Below are positions 23,220-33,529 of a stretch of 64,000 nt of DNA, in pieces. Source of the DNA: Mytilus californianus (Eukaryota; Mollusca; Bivalvia; Mytilida; Mytilidae); contig NW_026262581.1 in assembly GCF_021869535.1 (NCBI RefSeq), positions 77,281,955 to 77,345,954 of the forward strand, in the 5' to 3' direction. The notes beneath the pieces were generated by a model. It was not told the origin of the DNA. It made no database searches and worked only from the letters and a program-made list of their open reading frames with translations. Numbering within the stretch: position 1 is the stretch's first letter; each line of letters begins with the position of its first letter. A program made the position numbers and the translations under genes.

Positions 23220-23480
23220 AGCTGATGATACCAACTGGGACTAACAGTCCACCAGCAGCGGTATCAACCCAGTGTTATAAAACAATGAAAATAACACTTT
23301 ATAAATTTGTTGAGATCGACGCGCTTTTCTGGATTTACATTCATCATAAATGCTCACAACCAAAACATTGAAAGCTACATAAACATGAAAAGACTTATAT
23401 GACCAAAAAGAGGCATAATGCTGTGCTGTTACACCACTGTCTCTGGTTAGGGGAGGGATGAGCGCTTCCAAACAAGTTTA
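23220..23480 (-). repeat. Dispersed repeat R3 with hammerhead-like core
   Basis: On the minus strand it reads a 'ctccctaacc' and 'gacagtggtgtaacag' module, then 'caatgttttggttgtgagca', a 'tgatgaatgtaaatccagaa' segment, 'aagcgcgtcgatctcaac', 'ttataaagtgttattttcat', and finally 'gataccgctgctggtggact'. Relatives: 24935-25165 (+), 28317-28500 (+), 54190-54620 (+), about 58880-58960 (-), and in both arms of the inverted duplication. From memory these are very common in mussels. Confidence 0.65.
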
Positions 23481-24930
23481 ACTTCGTAACAATTGTTGAA
23501 TGTTTTGACCCTTTCTTTCTTCCTCGCCCTATGTCATTTCTATGTTTCTCAGTTACCTCTCTGTTATGCGTCGCCATGTTTTTCTTGGTATTTCTCTCTT
23601 TCTTTTCCTATTTGGTGTCCAACGATGGACTATCTTTGTCATAACAATTTGGTCTTTCCGTTATACACAGCCAATCTATTTCCAATGCCTTTATTTAATT
23701 TCTTCTCGTAAGTCTCTTTGGGGTTTTTGTTTATATAGGTCTTTATGGTCTATGTTTTTTGGCTAGAAGATCTTGAAGATTTTACGTGGACATTAGTTGT
23801 TGAATGTTGAAATTTTTTTTTAGTCAGATTTTACGACCTTCAAAGACTAGGCTCCATATAACGATTTGATTTGCCATTTCTACTGAAATTATGATTTTTA
23901 TAGACTTGGATGCTGATGTTGCTTTTAATGTTGGTATTCATTTGCAGAAAGCAGTTCTGGCTTTGAAGGTCCGTGCCATAATATATATTCTAGTTCCACT
24001 GTCCTTTCTGATAGTTGCACAAAGATACATAAAATCTTTCTGCAGATTGTGATATGCCGCATAATTATCATGAACACGATATTTTATATACAATGCATGT
24101 AATTATGTATGTGCTTTAATAAATACACAGGTGGAAATATGGTCATAGTTTTTGAAAATAAAATGGATATTCTGATCATATTTATACGCTAAATGCTGTG
24201 TTTTTATTTTGTTAGCAACGAATACTGAATTTGGTTCAATTTACTCATTATAATATATCTAAATAAGTACATCGATCTTAGAATATTACTGCTTGATTTT
24301 TTTGAATAAGAAAATGGAAGAATCTAAATGTTTTTTTAAGAAGGATGCTTACAGAAGACTTTTAAATGGGCAACTTATACAGAAATACAATCAGATATCG
24401 GTACAGTAGTGTCCGATAATTTCGCCCGTCCGATAAACCCGCCCACTCCCATTTACTTCCGTAATTGTCACTTCCGTGAATATTTAGTCTGCTATTTTAT
24501 TCATAGGAACTGTACTTATCATCACTGCATGTCAAATTTTAAAGAAAAATCCTTTATTACGAAAATATCTAGTGATATATACAATTCAGTCCCTAGAGCT
24601 AATGATAATCATATAATTGCTTACAAAACTCGTTTCATCAAAATTGATTTGTCAGTGAATCGAATTATGTTAAATTTGATACAGTTTGTTTATAATTAAG
24701 CAGAAATACATACGATCAAAGCCTTATGTGGGCGGATTTACCGGACTGCATCGTATGTTTTTTTTTCGATTTTCTTCAAATAATTCTTAAATTTCTGCGC
24801 AAAAAATTCACACATGCAAAATCGTCGACTATTATCTCTCCGTTTTTACATTTATATTTTCATAGCAACTGCACGCTATACAAAACACAACAAAAAACTA
24901 ACGGTATGGAGTAGTTTCTAGTTTCTTATG
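23481..24930. other. Non-coding stretch
   Basis: Frames at 23493-23766 and 24409-24914 show no recognisable domain. The former is Phe/Leu-rich low-complexity sequence. No terminal repeats were resolved. Confidence 0.4.
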
Positions 24931-24934
24931 AAAG

Positions 24935-25165
24935 TAAATCCAGAAAAAGCGCTTTAGAAGCAACACATTTATAAAGCGTTATTAGCATTTGATAACGCCG
25001 CTGATGTTCTGATTATAGTTCCTGAGGTTATCATTAGCTCAGCAGTCGCGATTCTTCAGAACTGACATTACTTCAAAATACGTTTGCAATTGAATAATCC
25101 TTTCTAGATTTAGAAATTATTAAAAAAAAACTGTTCCCACTCACTCAGGCAAAGTTGACGTTAGA
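24935..25165 (+). repeat. Copy of dispersed repeat R3
   Basis: It contains 'gtaaatccagaaaaagcgct', 'acatttataaagcgttatta', 'ataacgccgctgatgttctg', 'atcattagctcagcagtcgc' and 'cactcaggcaaagttgacg', in the same order as in the R3 copy at 28317-28500 and, partly, at 54190-54330. Confidence 0.65.
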
Positions 25166-25194
25166 TAAAATTTGTTATTCCTTATAAAAAAATT

Positions 25195-25520
25195 AGGAGA
25201 TGGTAGGATTGCCAATAAGACATATATCCACCAGAGTTCAAATGACGAAGATATAATCAATTACAGGTCACCGTATGGTCTTCAAAAATGAGCAAAATCC
25301 ATACGTCAGAAAAAGAAGGCCCCTAAATGAAAAATGTGAAACAATTCAGATAAAAAAACCAACGGCCTTATTTATAAATATACAATTACGAAAAACGAAT
25401 ATGAAAAACACAAAACAACGGCAACGACTAAAATACAGGCTCCTGCATGACTTGGTACAAGCATATACAGATTCTGGCGGGGTTAAACATGTGAGCAACC
25501 ATCCCTCCAATCACCAGACA
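25195..25520 (+). repeat. Dispersed repeat R4 (MITE- or SINE-like)
   Basis: The order is 'gatggtaggattgccaataa', 'ccaccagagttcaaatgacg', 'aggtcaccgtatggtcttca', 'aggctcctgcatgacttggt', 'tctggcggggttaaacatgt'. Other copies: 34470-34835 (+), 48358-48470 (+), 57215-57340 (-), fragment 8335-8385 (+). The 84-codon frame at 25275-25529 follows the repeat and is not a gene. Confidence 0.7.
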
Positions 25521-25544
25521 GTGCTATAAAAAAGTATCAACAAA

Positions 25545-25760
25545 AATACCGAATTCCAAGGTAAATTCATAAAGGGAAAGTCTATAAAACCTGACAAAAT
25601 CAAACACTCGACTATATAAACCAACGGAACGATTGGAAAAAACGGTCATATTCCTTACTTAGTACAGGCATTTTTTCGAAGAAAATGGTGGGTTTAACCT
25701 GGGTTTATAGCTAGCTAAACCTTCCATTTATATGACAGTTATTTACTGTTCCGTAATAAT
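25545..25760 (-). repeat. Copy of dispersed repeat R2
   Basis: Its reverse complement matches 20335-20545: 'ggtttagctagctataaacc', 'caggttaaacccaccatttt', 'tgattttgtcaggttttata', 'taccttggaattcggtattt'. Confidence 0.7.
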
Positions 25761-26304
25761 GAAAAAATATGGTGAGCAACCCAAACATACATAATTGGTT
25801 CGCTACAATAATTGGGATCCAGCAGCCAAAACTGTGTAAAGATACATCAAAGACATACAAACATAACTGACTTAAAATTTCAAACAAACATATAAATAAA
25901 TCTGAGACAAATACCGAGCGACTTCAAGAGTCATACAACTAAAAGGGACATAAAAGTTCAAAAACAAATAAGGAAAAACAAAATTGGAATCTATAACCCA
26001 AGAACATTCTGTATTATTTGTGAAATAGACACTGAATATTTATCTATTAGGTCTTGGTACTTTCCAATGAACGTTTTGAGAAAAGGTTGAGACGTTTTTT
26101 GACAAAACCCTGGTTAATTAGTTTTTTTGCTCACTGATGACGTTTTACCAATTCTGAGTAGTAGCCATGGGCGGATCCAAAACATTTTCAGGGGGTGTCA
26201 CTTAAACAAACTTTTAAAATGTTTCAAGGTCATTGAGGTAGTAACTAAACAAATGGTAACACATGGTTTACACAATTGATTACAATTTCATTTTCTTTTA
26301 CCAC

Positions 26305-26545
26305 CTCGTTGGTCTTGTAGTATCGTGCTCACCTCGAGTGCGGGAGGTCGTGGGGTAAAACAAAAGACTTGACTATACATATTTGCTGCTTCTCTGTTAA
26401 TCACGCGGCATTTATGAGTAAGAGCACAGGCTGCCGTCTGTCTGTGTATCAGAATAATGTGTCCGGTTAGGGTGACATGTCTTCCTGTGGACTGTTTCCT
26501 TGTTAGCTTAGCACGTTTAGAATCCAGCACAGGTCTAGTTTATAA
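26305..26545 (+). repeat. tRNA-derived SINE, decayed
   Basis: The head 'ctcgttggtcttgtagtatc' followed by 'ctcacctcgagtgcgggagg' aligns by eye with the D arm and anticodon arm of tRNA-Pro genes (GGTCTAG..GTATG, CTCGC..GGGT..GCGAG). The anticodon position reads CGA, and the T-arm/B box is destroyed ('ggggtaaaac' in place of GGTTCGA). A conserved tail follows, with 'atcacgcggcatttatgagt', 'cagaataatgtgtccggtta' and 'gggtgacatgtcttcctgtg', which I recall as the body of a common bivalve SINE. It is not a working tRNA gene. The minus-strand frame 26288-26530 is incidental. Confidence 0.65.
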
Positions 26546-26549
26546 CATG

Positions 26550-27180
26550 GTTTAAAAATGTATATTGAATTATTATTTTCTCGTTCTCAATATGCATTTA
26601 ATTTGCAAGTAGTAATTTTAAAATAGGCATCCGTCATAATCAGTATTAGTTTTTCTTTTATGTCTAGGAGCAAAAGTGTACACTACTTAGTATCAAATCT
26701 AAATGTTAAGTACCATGATCATAAATCATAATGCACGTGCATCAGTGCTAATTCATTCAGTTATTTCTTTTCTATTTCACGTAAACAGTTGCAGGAACGT
26801 GAGCGCACTATTTTAACGCTCACATTCGGAACTGGTTACTATCCTACAGACAATTGTTAAAGAATGACAAGATGTTTGAACGGTTAAACTAGTTGCATTT
26901 CTTTATGCTTTTAGTTGCCAAGCTGACTTTGTCAATGCTTCTTTTGTATTTTGTCTTTATTTATTTATTTATTTATTCATATATTGTATTTATTTTATAA
27001 ACATTAGTGTCAAGGTTCATGTTTTTGCCTTAAAATAAAAGTAGAATGGCAAGTATATTATTAGTGATAGACTAATTGGTAAATGAATCAAAATTTGAAT
27101 TATAATTTATGTGGCGCATCATTTTTGAAAACCTTAGGTGGTGTCACATGACCAATTGACACCCCCTTGGATTCACCTTT
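26550..27180. other. Non-coding stretch with a (TTTA)n tract
   Basis: A short TTTA microsatellite lies near 26960-26982. Around 27130-27180 is a phrase ('gtgtcacatgaccaattgac') whose counterpart near 26190 ('agggggtgtcactta') suggests a shared repeat. No gene is seen. Confidence 0.4.
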
Positions 27181-27184
27181 AGCA

Positions 27185-28310
27185 GCTGCAAGCTCTTGAA
27201 TATCGTATGAGTTGCGAAATATATATTCCATACGCGGGTGAAGTTGGAATATTGCTGCCCAGTAGAGGAAACCTCATAACTTCAATATTGAAATTGTCTC
27301 GTTTGTCATAGATTCTGGTATTAAGATGACCGCTGTAATCAAATTCGAGGTACATGTTTAAAAATAAGACAGAGGAAGCTGTATCTGTGGTTTCATTAAT
27401 CTCTAGTTCAGGATGTTAATTGAATGGCAGCCAATTATATTGATTGATTGATTGTTGGTTGCTTAACGTCCAGTGGCAAATATTTCATGCATATTCAGGA
27501 CGAGAACAAATTAACAATAAATACAATATGTAGGTTCTGTAATAGAGGCGTCCGGGATTAAGGTCGGAGAAATTTAGACTGCCACGGGAAATGAGGGTAT
27601 ATTGGATAGGGTCAAAAATTTAGCCTTGCAACAGGTCACCTACGGACCCCTCAAAGAGTTGTTGCAAGGGTTCTTAACGTGCAAAGAGCGTGGCACTCTG
27701 TTTGCACGAGGCATCGGATTGAACGTCCCCATTCTGACCGGACGTGGCTGCAAATTTGTACATCCCGTACAGCCAAACGGACGCCCCACTTTAGCGAGGG
27801 TTTTACTGCCGGTCGGAGGAAGACCAATGGTGACCATACTTCTATTCCCCAGTCACCCAATTAGAAAAGTTTAGATTGTTAATGGAAAGAACATCATCAA
27901 TATACCTGTATGTGGAATTAAGTGATGTAGCTTCTTTTATCATCTCGTTTTTACTTGTGTCTGAAAAAACTCCGTCTCATATGAAAACAAGAAAATGTCG
28001 GCAAGGAGAAGAAAACAGTTGGTTCCCATTAAAATGCCGACAATCTGCTGAAAAATTCTACATCCAAATTCAACAAATATGCTGTCAATGAGAAATTCCA
28101 GTACACTGATCACTTGTTCTTCAGTGTAGTATGTTTTATCCTCGGGTTCATTTTAACAAAATATGCCGAATTGTATCCAAAAACAACAAATTTGTGACTA
28201 ATGGTACCCTTGTTATGGAGAAAAGCATTGTGGATTATTTCTATTAGCATAGCATTATAACTTTTTTGGTCATATAGGCCTTCACATGTTTCAGTAGCTT
28301 TCAATGTTTT
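27185..28310 (-). pseudogene. Second-type Penelope-like reverse transcriptase, interrupted
   Basis: On the minus strand the order is a fingers region (GLYDQKSYNAMLIEI, near 28290), VEFGCRIFQQIVGILMGTNC, DIFLFSYETEFFQTQVK, the catalytic block TYRYIDDVLSINN (near 27890) with both Asp kept, then after an insertion IPELEINETTDTASS, LYLEFDYSG and IYDKRDNF, and a final SPAYGIYISQLIRYSRA. A stop and at least one frameshift break it, and a 430-bp unrelated insertion separates the catalytic block from the thumb. It is related to, but distinct from, the copy at 34853-36797. The region just upstream (28317 onward) is dispersed repeat R3. Confidence 0.8.
27425..27858 (+). mobile_element. Non-autonomous insertion inside the reverse transcriptase
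   Basis: Sequence between the two reverse-transcriptase halves starts with (TTGA)n and 'ttggttgcttaacgtccagt' and 'ggcaaatatttcatgcat', and ends near 'gaagaccaatggtgaccat'. It is clearly richer in G+C than its surroundings. It holds open frames on both strands (27602-27874 plus; 27640-27837 and 27651-27860 minus) with no recognised domain. From memory this block recurs in mussel genomes. Boundaries are accurate to about 10 bp. Confidence 0.65.
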
Positions 28311-28316
28311 GGTTAT

Positions 28317-28500
28317 GAGCGTTCCTGATGAATGTAGATCCAGAAATTAGTCTATTAGTCTAAATTGGTATCATCAGCTCAGTAGTCCGTGCATCGGTAC
28401 TTACATGATTAATTTTCGATAACAAATGAATAATCAATTGATAATTTGAGAAATTATCTTAAAAACTTAGGATCTAACTCCCTCAGGCAAAGTTGAACTT
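28317..28500 (+). repeat. Copy of dispersed repeat R3
   Basis: It begins 'gagcgttcctgatgaatgta' then 'gatccagaaatt', and continues with 'ggtatcatcagctcagtagt', 'gtgcatcggtacttacatga', 'tttgagaaattatcttaaaa' and 'ctccctcaggcaaagttgaa'. Its end merges with the start of arm B. Confidence 0.7.
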
Positions 28501-30715
28501 GATGGATTTGGTCATTCTTTTTTATGACTTTATCACATACATGTGCATGTGTTTTGGTATGAGCGTTCCTGATGAAGGGAAATCAGAAAATCGTTTCAGA
28601 AATTTATAAAGTTGTATTTCATTTTTCATAAAGGTGTTGATGTTGTTTACATTTAAGTTTCTGATTTCCCAATTTGCACTTGAATCTAAAAATGAGTACA
28701 TCATTATTACATGATATTTATTTGTTTAAATTCTGTCTTACACCCACTAAGTTATCTATTTGCTTGTTTTCTTATTTAAACGTGTGATAATTTATAATCC
28801 ACACATTGATTTCATAAACAAAAATAAGGTCAGTCAGTCTGTAATTATAAAATAATATATGTGTAAAACTCTTACTTCTGTTTGTCTATTTTCTTGTTTT
28901 AAAAAAAAAAATACGGATAAATTGGTACATATAAGGACAGCCAATGTCGAAATTAAGGAAATTATAATTTAAGATCTCGATTCTGATTCCCTACTTTATT
29001 GGCATGTTTTGGTCCTCGAGGAGCACACTACTTCGCGTAGAGATAGAAATGCCAAATTTTGAAAAGTTACAAAATTTGAATGACAATGTTAAACACTAAA
29101 TATAATACATGAAAGTAAACGCTTTTGTATAACACCAAATTTGCATTTACCCGTTTGAATACACACAATGAACAATTATGCTATTAAATCATTCATTTTG
29201 TTTTGTTTTCCGTTTTCCGTTTTTTTTTCGGTTTTATAATTTATTTTCTGTTTTTATTTGATAAAAAGTGTCCGATACATTTATAATGCAAATTTAAAAG
29301 AGTTTTTCTTCACACACATGTAATAATGTGTTTCCCTAACAATAAACATACAGTTACTCATATCACAACATATAATATTATATTGTAGTCATAATACGGC
29401 TATGATTAACTCTAACAACCGTACTTAAATACATTGGAAGAATGATTACACCTTTCACTCCATTGCTTTTAGTGAATGTTAAAAGATACAATGAGATCAA
29501 CTGAACATCAAAGAAAGACAGAAAAAATGCAGACCAACAGAAATAGACAAAAGACAAACAAGAATCGAACAAATGCGTAATTAAAAAAAACAAAGCCCGT
29601 GCAACACGAAAACAAGGGGTTAACTTTTTATCTTTTAAGATTTGGGAACAAGTATGTCGGATGTTTTTTTTTTGCATTTTCAATTTTAAAACTAATGCTT
29701 TACAAATTGTCATAACAACTCAATGGCTTAAACAGAGATGGGTTACCATATAAAGTTTTGGTATAGTTGAATTACTCTATGGTGAAGTTGATAATCATTT
29801 TACCTAAATAAGGATAGAACATACAACCACCTACACTATACATTTTCAGCGAAGTGTCTTCTCGACAATTGATTGGAAAATATCATTCACACCTTCAAAT
29901 AAAATTTTTGTATAAAATTTGCTATGTGTAGATAAGTTGATCAAATTCAAACTCGAGTACCTTGTAATAATGTCAGAGCTTGATTCAAAATGCCAAATAC
30001 CAGTTTTAGGATCAGGATATGTCGGGAAGTCTTCTATTCTGATGCGATATTTACATGGAAGCTTCTCTAACCGATACTCAGAAACTGTGGAGGAAATGCA
30101 TGTTCAACAGTACAGTATCAATGGAAAGAGAAGATACATGAACTTTTTGGATACTGCAGGGAATATTTACTTTCCAGCTATGCGGAAGATATACTTTTCA
30201 AAAGCATTAGGATTTGTTCTCGTATATTCAATTTGCGATGCAAGATCCTTCGAGGAGATTAAACGTATTTGGGAGCAGATAAAGTCCATCAGAGAGAATG
30301 TTTTGAGTATACCTTGTGTAGTCGTTGGTAACAAACTAGATTCAGAGAACAATAGAGAGGTAGAAACGTTTGATGCTTTAGAGTGGGCTTACAGTGAGAA
30401 CCTTGGTGGGTGTTTTCTAGAGGTGTCGGCTAAAGACAACAATGCAATTAAAGAAATATTTGACATTCTTCTAGAGCAATTAGGCAACACAAGAGCCAAA
30501 CAAACCACAACATTTCGAATTCGGTCAACAAGCTTTACACGAAAAGAGGATAGGATACAAAAGAGCAAACACATAAAAAACAAAAAGATGATGACCTTTG
30601 AGAAAGTTGAGGCTTCCAGTAAAAGTTTCCAAGACACGATGTTTGAAGGCTACAAAGAAACTTATATCTATAAAGTTCAACAGAAGCAAAATAAAATTCA
30701 GAAATCCAATAGCTT
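28468..30715 (+). repeat. Arm B of the inverted duplication, carrying the intact GTPase gene
   Basis: It is collinear with the reverse complement of 18675-20945. Shared blocks include 'gtgttttggtatgag', 'ctgtcttacacccact', 'aggtcagtcagtctg', 'aataatgtgtttccctaaca' and the whole 5' flank of the GTPase gene. It does not have the insertion present in arm A. The outer boundaries lie in dispersed repeat R3 on one side and inside the GTPase coding tail on the other. Confidence 0.88.
29749..29755 (+). promoter_or_regulatory. Candidate TATA box for the GTPase gene
   Basis: TATAAAG stands about 215 bp upstream of the start codon, inside a block that is conserved in the dead arm (there 'atataaaggttt', minus strand, about 19508-19519). 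Conservation between arms only reflects shared ancestry, so this is a positional guess. Confidence 0.35.
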
Positions 30716-30920
30716 TAAAGATTCACAGCCTATTAAAACGAAAGAGACAGTAAATCGCAGAGAATTTGGACATACATCTAGCCAACCAAATCGTGTAGCT
30801 AAAGGAAAAACTCAAGGATTGAAGAAACTAAATAAACTTTTAAGCAACCTTTTTCGACGCCAAGATTCATCACCAAATAACGAATTACAAGAGAACAAAT
30901 ATAAAAATGTCTTATGTTAA
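29970..30920 (+). CDS. Ras-like small GTPase with long basic C-terminal tail
   Basis: The intronless 316-codon frame starts at the first ATG (29970); the frame is open to 29919 but only through a TTG. The G domain covers residues 8-175: P-loop GSGYVGKS (14-21), switch I RYSETVEEMH (35-44, Thr39), DTAGN (61-65), NKLD (121-124), SAK (153-155). Binding motifs for GTP and magnesium are all present, so nucleotide binding is expected. The residue equal to Ras Gln61 is Asn65, so intrinsic hydrolysis may be weak. The TVEEMH and FPAMRK strings recall the Ras-dva/RASD branch of the Ras family, an assignment from memory. Residues 176-316 are Lys/Arg/Ser-rich and end in NVLC with no CaaX box, so prenylation is not expected and membrane contact would rely on basic residues. 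Two dead relatives lie nearby on the minus strand. Confidence 0.9.
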   Translation: MSELDSKCQIPVLGSGYVGKSSILMRYLHGSFSNRYSETVEEMHVQQYSINGKRRYMNFLDTAGNIYFPAMRKIYFSKALGFVLVYSICDARSFEEIKRIWEQIKSIRENVLSIPCVVVGNKLDSENNREVETFDALEWAYSENLGGCFLEVSAKDNNAIKEIFDILLEQLGNTRAKQTTTFRIRSTSFTRKEDRIQKSKHIKNKKMMTFEKVEASSKSFQDTMFEGYKETYIYKVQQKQNKIQKSNSFKDSQPIKTKETVNRREFGHTSSQPNRVAKGKTQGLKKLNKLLSNLFRRQDSSPNNELQENKYKNVLC

Positions 30921-31038
30921 GATATAGGTTTTTTTTAAAACAGTAAGTAGTACCAAAAACCTATATTCATAAAAAAAGCATGTTATGATTGTAATTATAA
31001 ATGCTAATCAAAAGAAGCACGACTAAGCCTTTAAATAC

Positions 31039-31080
31039 AAATAAATAAATAAGAATTACTCTTATAAATCCAATAAAATA
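31039..31080 (+). terminator. Candidate polyadenylation signals for the GTPase gene
   Basis: Overlapping AATAAA motifs ('aaataaataaataag') begin about 120 bp after the stop, and another ('ccaataaaataatt') follows near 31070. Such motifs are frequent in AT-rich DNA, so the call rests on position. Confidence 0.4.
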
Positions 31081-32280
31081 ATTCATCTTACGTAAATGGA
31101 AATCTTTTAATGCATGTTCAAGTACTTGATAACAGTTCGTTAAAAAGTCATTGAAAGTCGGTAAGCATAAAAGCTATTGAAAAATATCTTGGTTGTAAGA
31201 ATGTACTTTATTGTTAATCTTTAATTTTTAGTTTAAAAAAATAAATATGCAGTCAACATGGAAATCCTTCCTACTATATATTGCTGTAACCAGATATTTT
31301 TATGATGCAAAGAAAAAGTAAAGATACTAGATGTTGCTTTTATGAGACATTTCACAAATACAGAAATCCTCCTTATTACAACATTTATTTATTTTGAAAG
31401 GATATACTGCTGCTGAGATTTCGTCATGTGCAACACATGAGCGATCCATTTTGTTACTGATGACAGCAACGCATGCCATTTAAGTGAGTTGATGTTTAGT
31501 TTCGACTCACCATACCATTTTTCTTCTAAACAAAACAACCAAATATTTTTGCGTCAGTTGAGATAAATGTTAGCTTAGCATATACATGTATAAAACATTT
31601 TTGACAGTTTTTCATCGGCTTTATGGATATGTAAAACAAACAAAACAAAAAAGGATGCAAAAATAGGTTTTGATTGTTTGGTCGTGATCTCACATCACTA
31701 TTACAATACACAGAACAAAAATACTGTATCTTAGTATTTTGTTGCTTCCATTTAAAAGATTTAATATTTGTAAACTTAAGAGGTTTCTATACGTTTTGAA
31801 AGCAACAGAAAAGACCAGTTTTTGTTTATTTGCAGTAGAAAGTGTTCATCAAAAACTACTTTCAAACCACAAGTAGGAAGGATTCGCATTGCAAATCAGT
31901 CTTAATTTTTCTGGAAGTGGGATAGACAAGCCTTTCATTGAGTTAAACATCACAGATGAAACAAAAAGCACACAAGTACAAAACAGAAAACTAAAGCAGA
32001 AGCAACACCATATACACATCCACTATCATCGAATATCTTTCGCCAATGGAGTTTAAAAGATGTAATTCGATGGGTGTCATAAGTAAAGCAGGAACTGTTG
32101 ACCTTTCCGTAGTACATGAATTCGCCTCTTATTTTGGGTGTGTTCGTGCTGCTAAATCTTTAGTTTTTCTATAATGTTTTATAGACTAGTGTTTGTCAGT
32201 TCGTATTTTACCTTTAGCATGATTTTATCTGGGTTTTTTTTCGAATCTTTGTTGTAGTTTGCTTCCTTGGTATATTCCCC
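31081..32280. other. Non-coding stretch 3' of the GTPase gene
   Basis: No open frame with domain content and no clear repeat ends were seen. The small minus-strand frame at 31526-31711 looks random. Confidence 0.45.
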
Positions 32281-32289
32281 TTTTTATCC

Positions 32290-32720
32290 GACGAAATCGA
32301 ATTTAAGTCAAATTTTGAACATTGAAAATTGTTTCTTGATTGTTAAAATCAATTTTGAATAGTTAAAAGGAATTTTAAAGCATACAGGTTGAATGTTGAA
32401 TGTTGGAATGAATTTTAAAATTTGAAAGTGATTTTTAAATGTAGAAATTGCATGTTGAATTTTTAACCATGATATTTGGTGATATCAAAAGTTGAATGTC
32501 GAAAAAGGCATGCCGAATGTTGAGATCGAATATTGAATGTAAAAAAATAGAATGTTTGTTTTCCACAACTGAGTGTGCAGTGATAAAACATGTAATGTTG
32601 AATTTGAAAGCAATGAAACTGGTGTGGAATGTTTAGAATTCATTTGAACGTGGAAAATTGGAATCAAATGTTGCAGTTTTTTTTTTTTTTTTTTTGCGAA
32701 ATGTGAATGTTAAATGTAGT
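32290..32720 (+). repeat. Degenerate short-unit tandem repeat
   Basis: Variants of 'gaatgttgaa' and 'ttgaatgttg' recur every 12-25 bp across about 400 bp, with a poly-T run near 32677-32693. The phase is loose, so it is an old minisatellite-like array. Confidence 0.6.
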
Positions 32721-33500
32721 ATTGAGTGGCATGGACCATGCTTTTATTAATTAATGTTTACTATTCTTTTAATGATGAATTCTAGATATTAAACACACTT
32801 GACAACAGTGATGAACTTAGCTGTTACGATATTCGGTCCATCTACTACTACTCCATGCAAATTTCTGTTTTCATACGCATTTCACTGTAAAGTCTTTTTA
32901 CGGGTTGTTTAAGGGGGTAGACATGAAATATGTGAGACAACTCTTACAAATATATTGGTAGTCATATGTGCGTTTTAACCTAGTAGTTATTGACACAGTG
33001 ACCTTACATTCATGTATGTTACATTTGGTTATGAGAATGATACAGCAGCATCTTAGAAATTTTACAAATTTGACTCCAATAAGCATTAGATTAAGGAATC
33101 CTTTTGTTTTAAAGATTCATAAATCAAAAGCTGAAAAGGTAGTAAATCAACATTCATACATGAAACGCTTCTAAATAAATTATGTACTGAAAAGTAAGTG
33201 AATGACTCATGACATCATTTAGATAAATCTTGGAAGGTTTGGAAAAAAATTAAACTGGAGCAAAATAGAATGAATAATGTAGTTTTTGTGCTAAGGGATA
33301 GTTTGTACTTTACTGTATGTCTTTGGTTTTAGAATACAAACTGCAATTATCTAGAAGATATGATATGAACAACCTTTCTAGAACAAACTAATGCTAATGT
33401 TTGTGTTTATTATTTTGTCAACAAGTTAACCGGAATCAAATGGTTAAATGATGCTTAATTGCCCTAGAAAAGATAGAATTTTTTTTTTTAATTGCACTTT
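32721..33500. other. Non-coding stretch
   Basis: Nothing recognised. Overlapping 60-70 codon frames on both strands at 32898-33174 have no known domain. Confidence 0.4.
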
Positions 33501-33529
33501 TACCGAAAACTCTTAGAAAAGAGGGACGA

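Noticed and set aside
24409-24914. Two neighbouring frames that might be exons
   Set aside because: No splice-site support or homology recognised.
26305-26375. Functional tRNA gene
   Set aside because: The T arm and B box are destroyed and the acceptor stem cannot be closed; the segment is a SINE head.
29378-29713. 111-codon minus-strand frame upstream of the GTPase gene
   Set aside because: The homologous stretch in arm A (about 19700-19870) does not keep a frame, and no domain is recognisable.
29919-29969. N-terminal extension of the GTPase by 17 codons
   Set aside because: The extension would start at TTG. The first ATG at 29970 puts the P-loop at residue 14, the usual Ras-family position.
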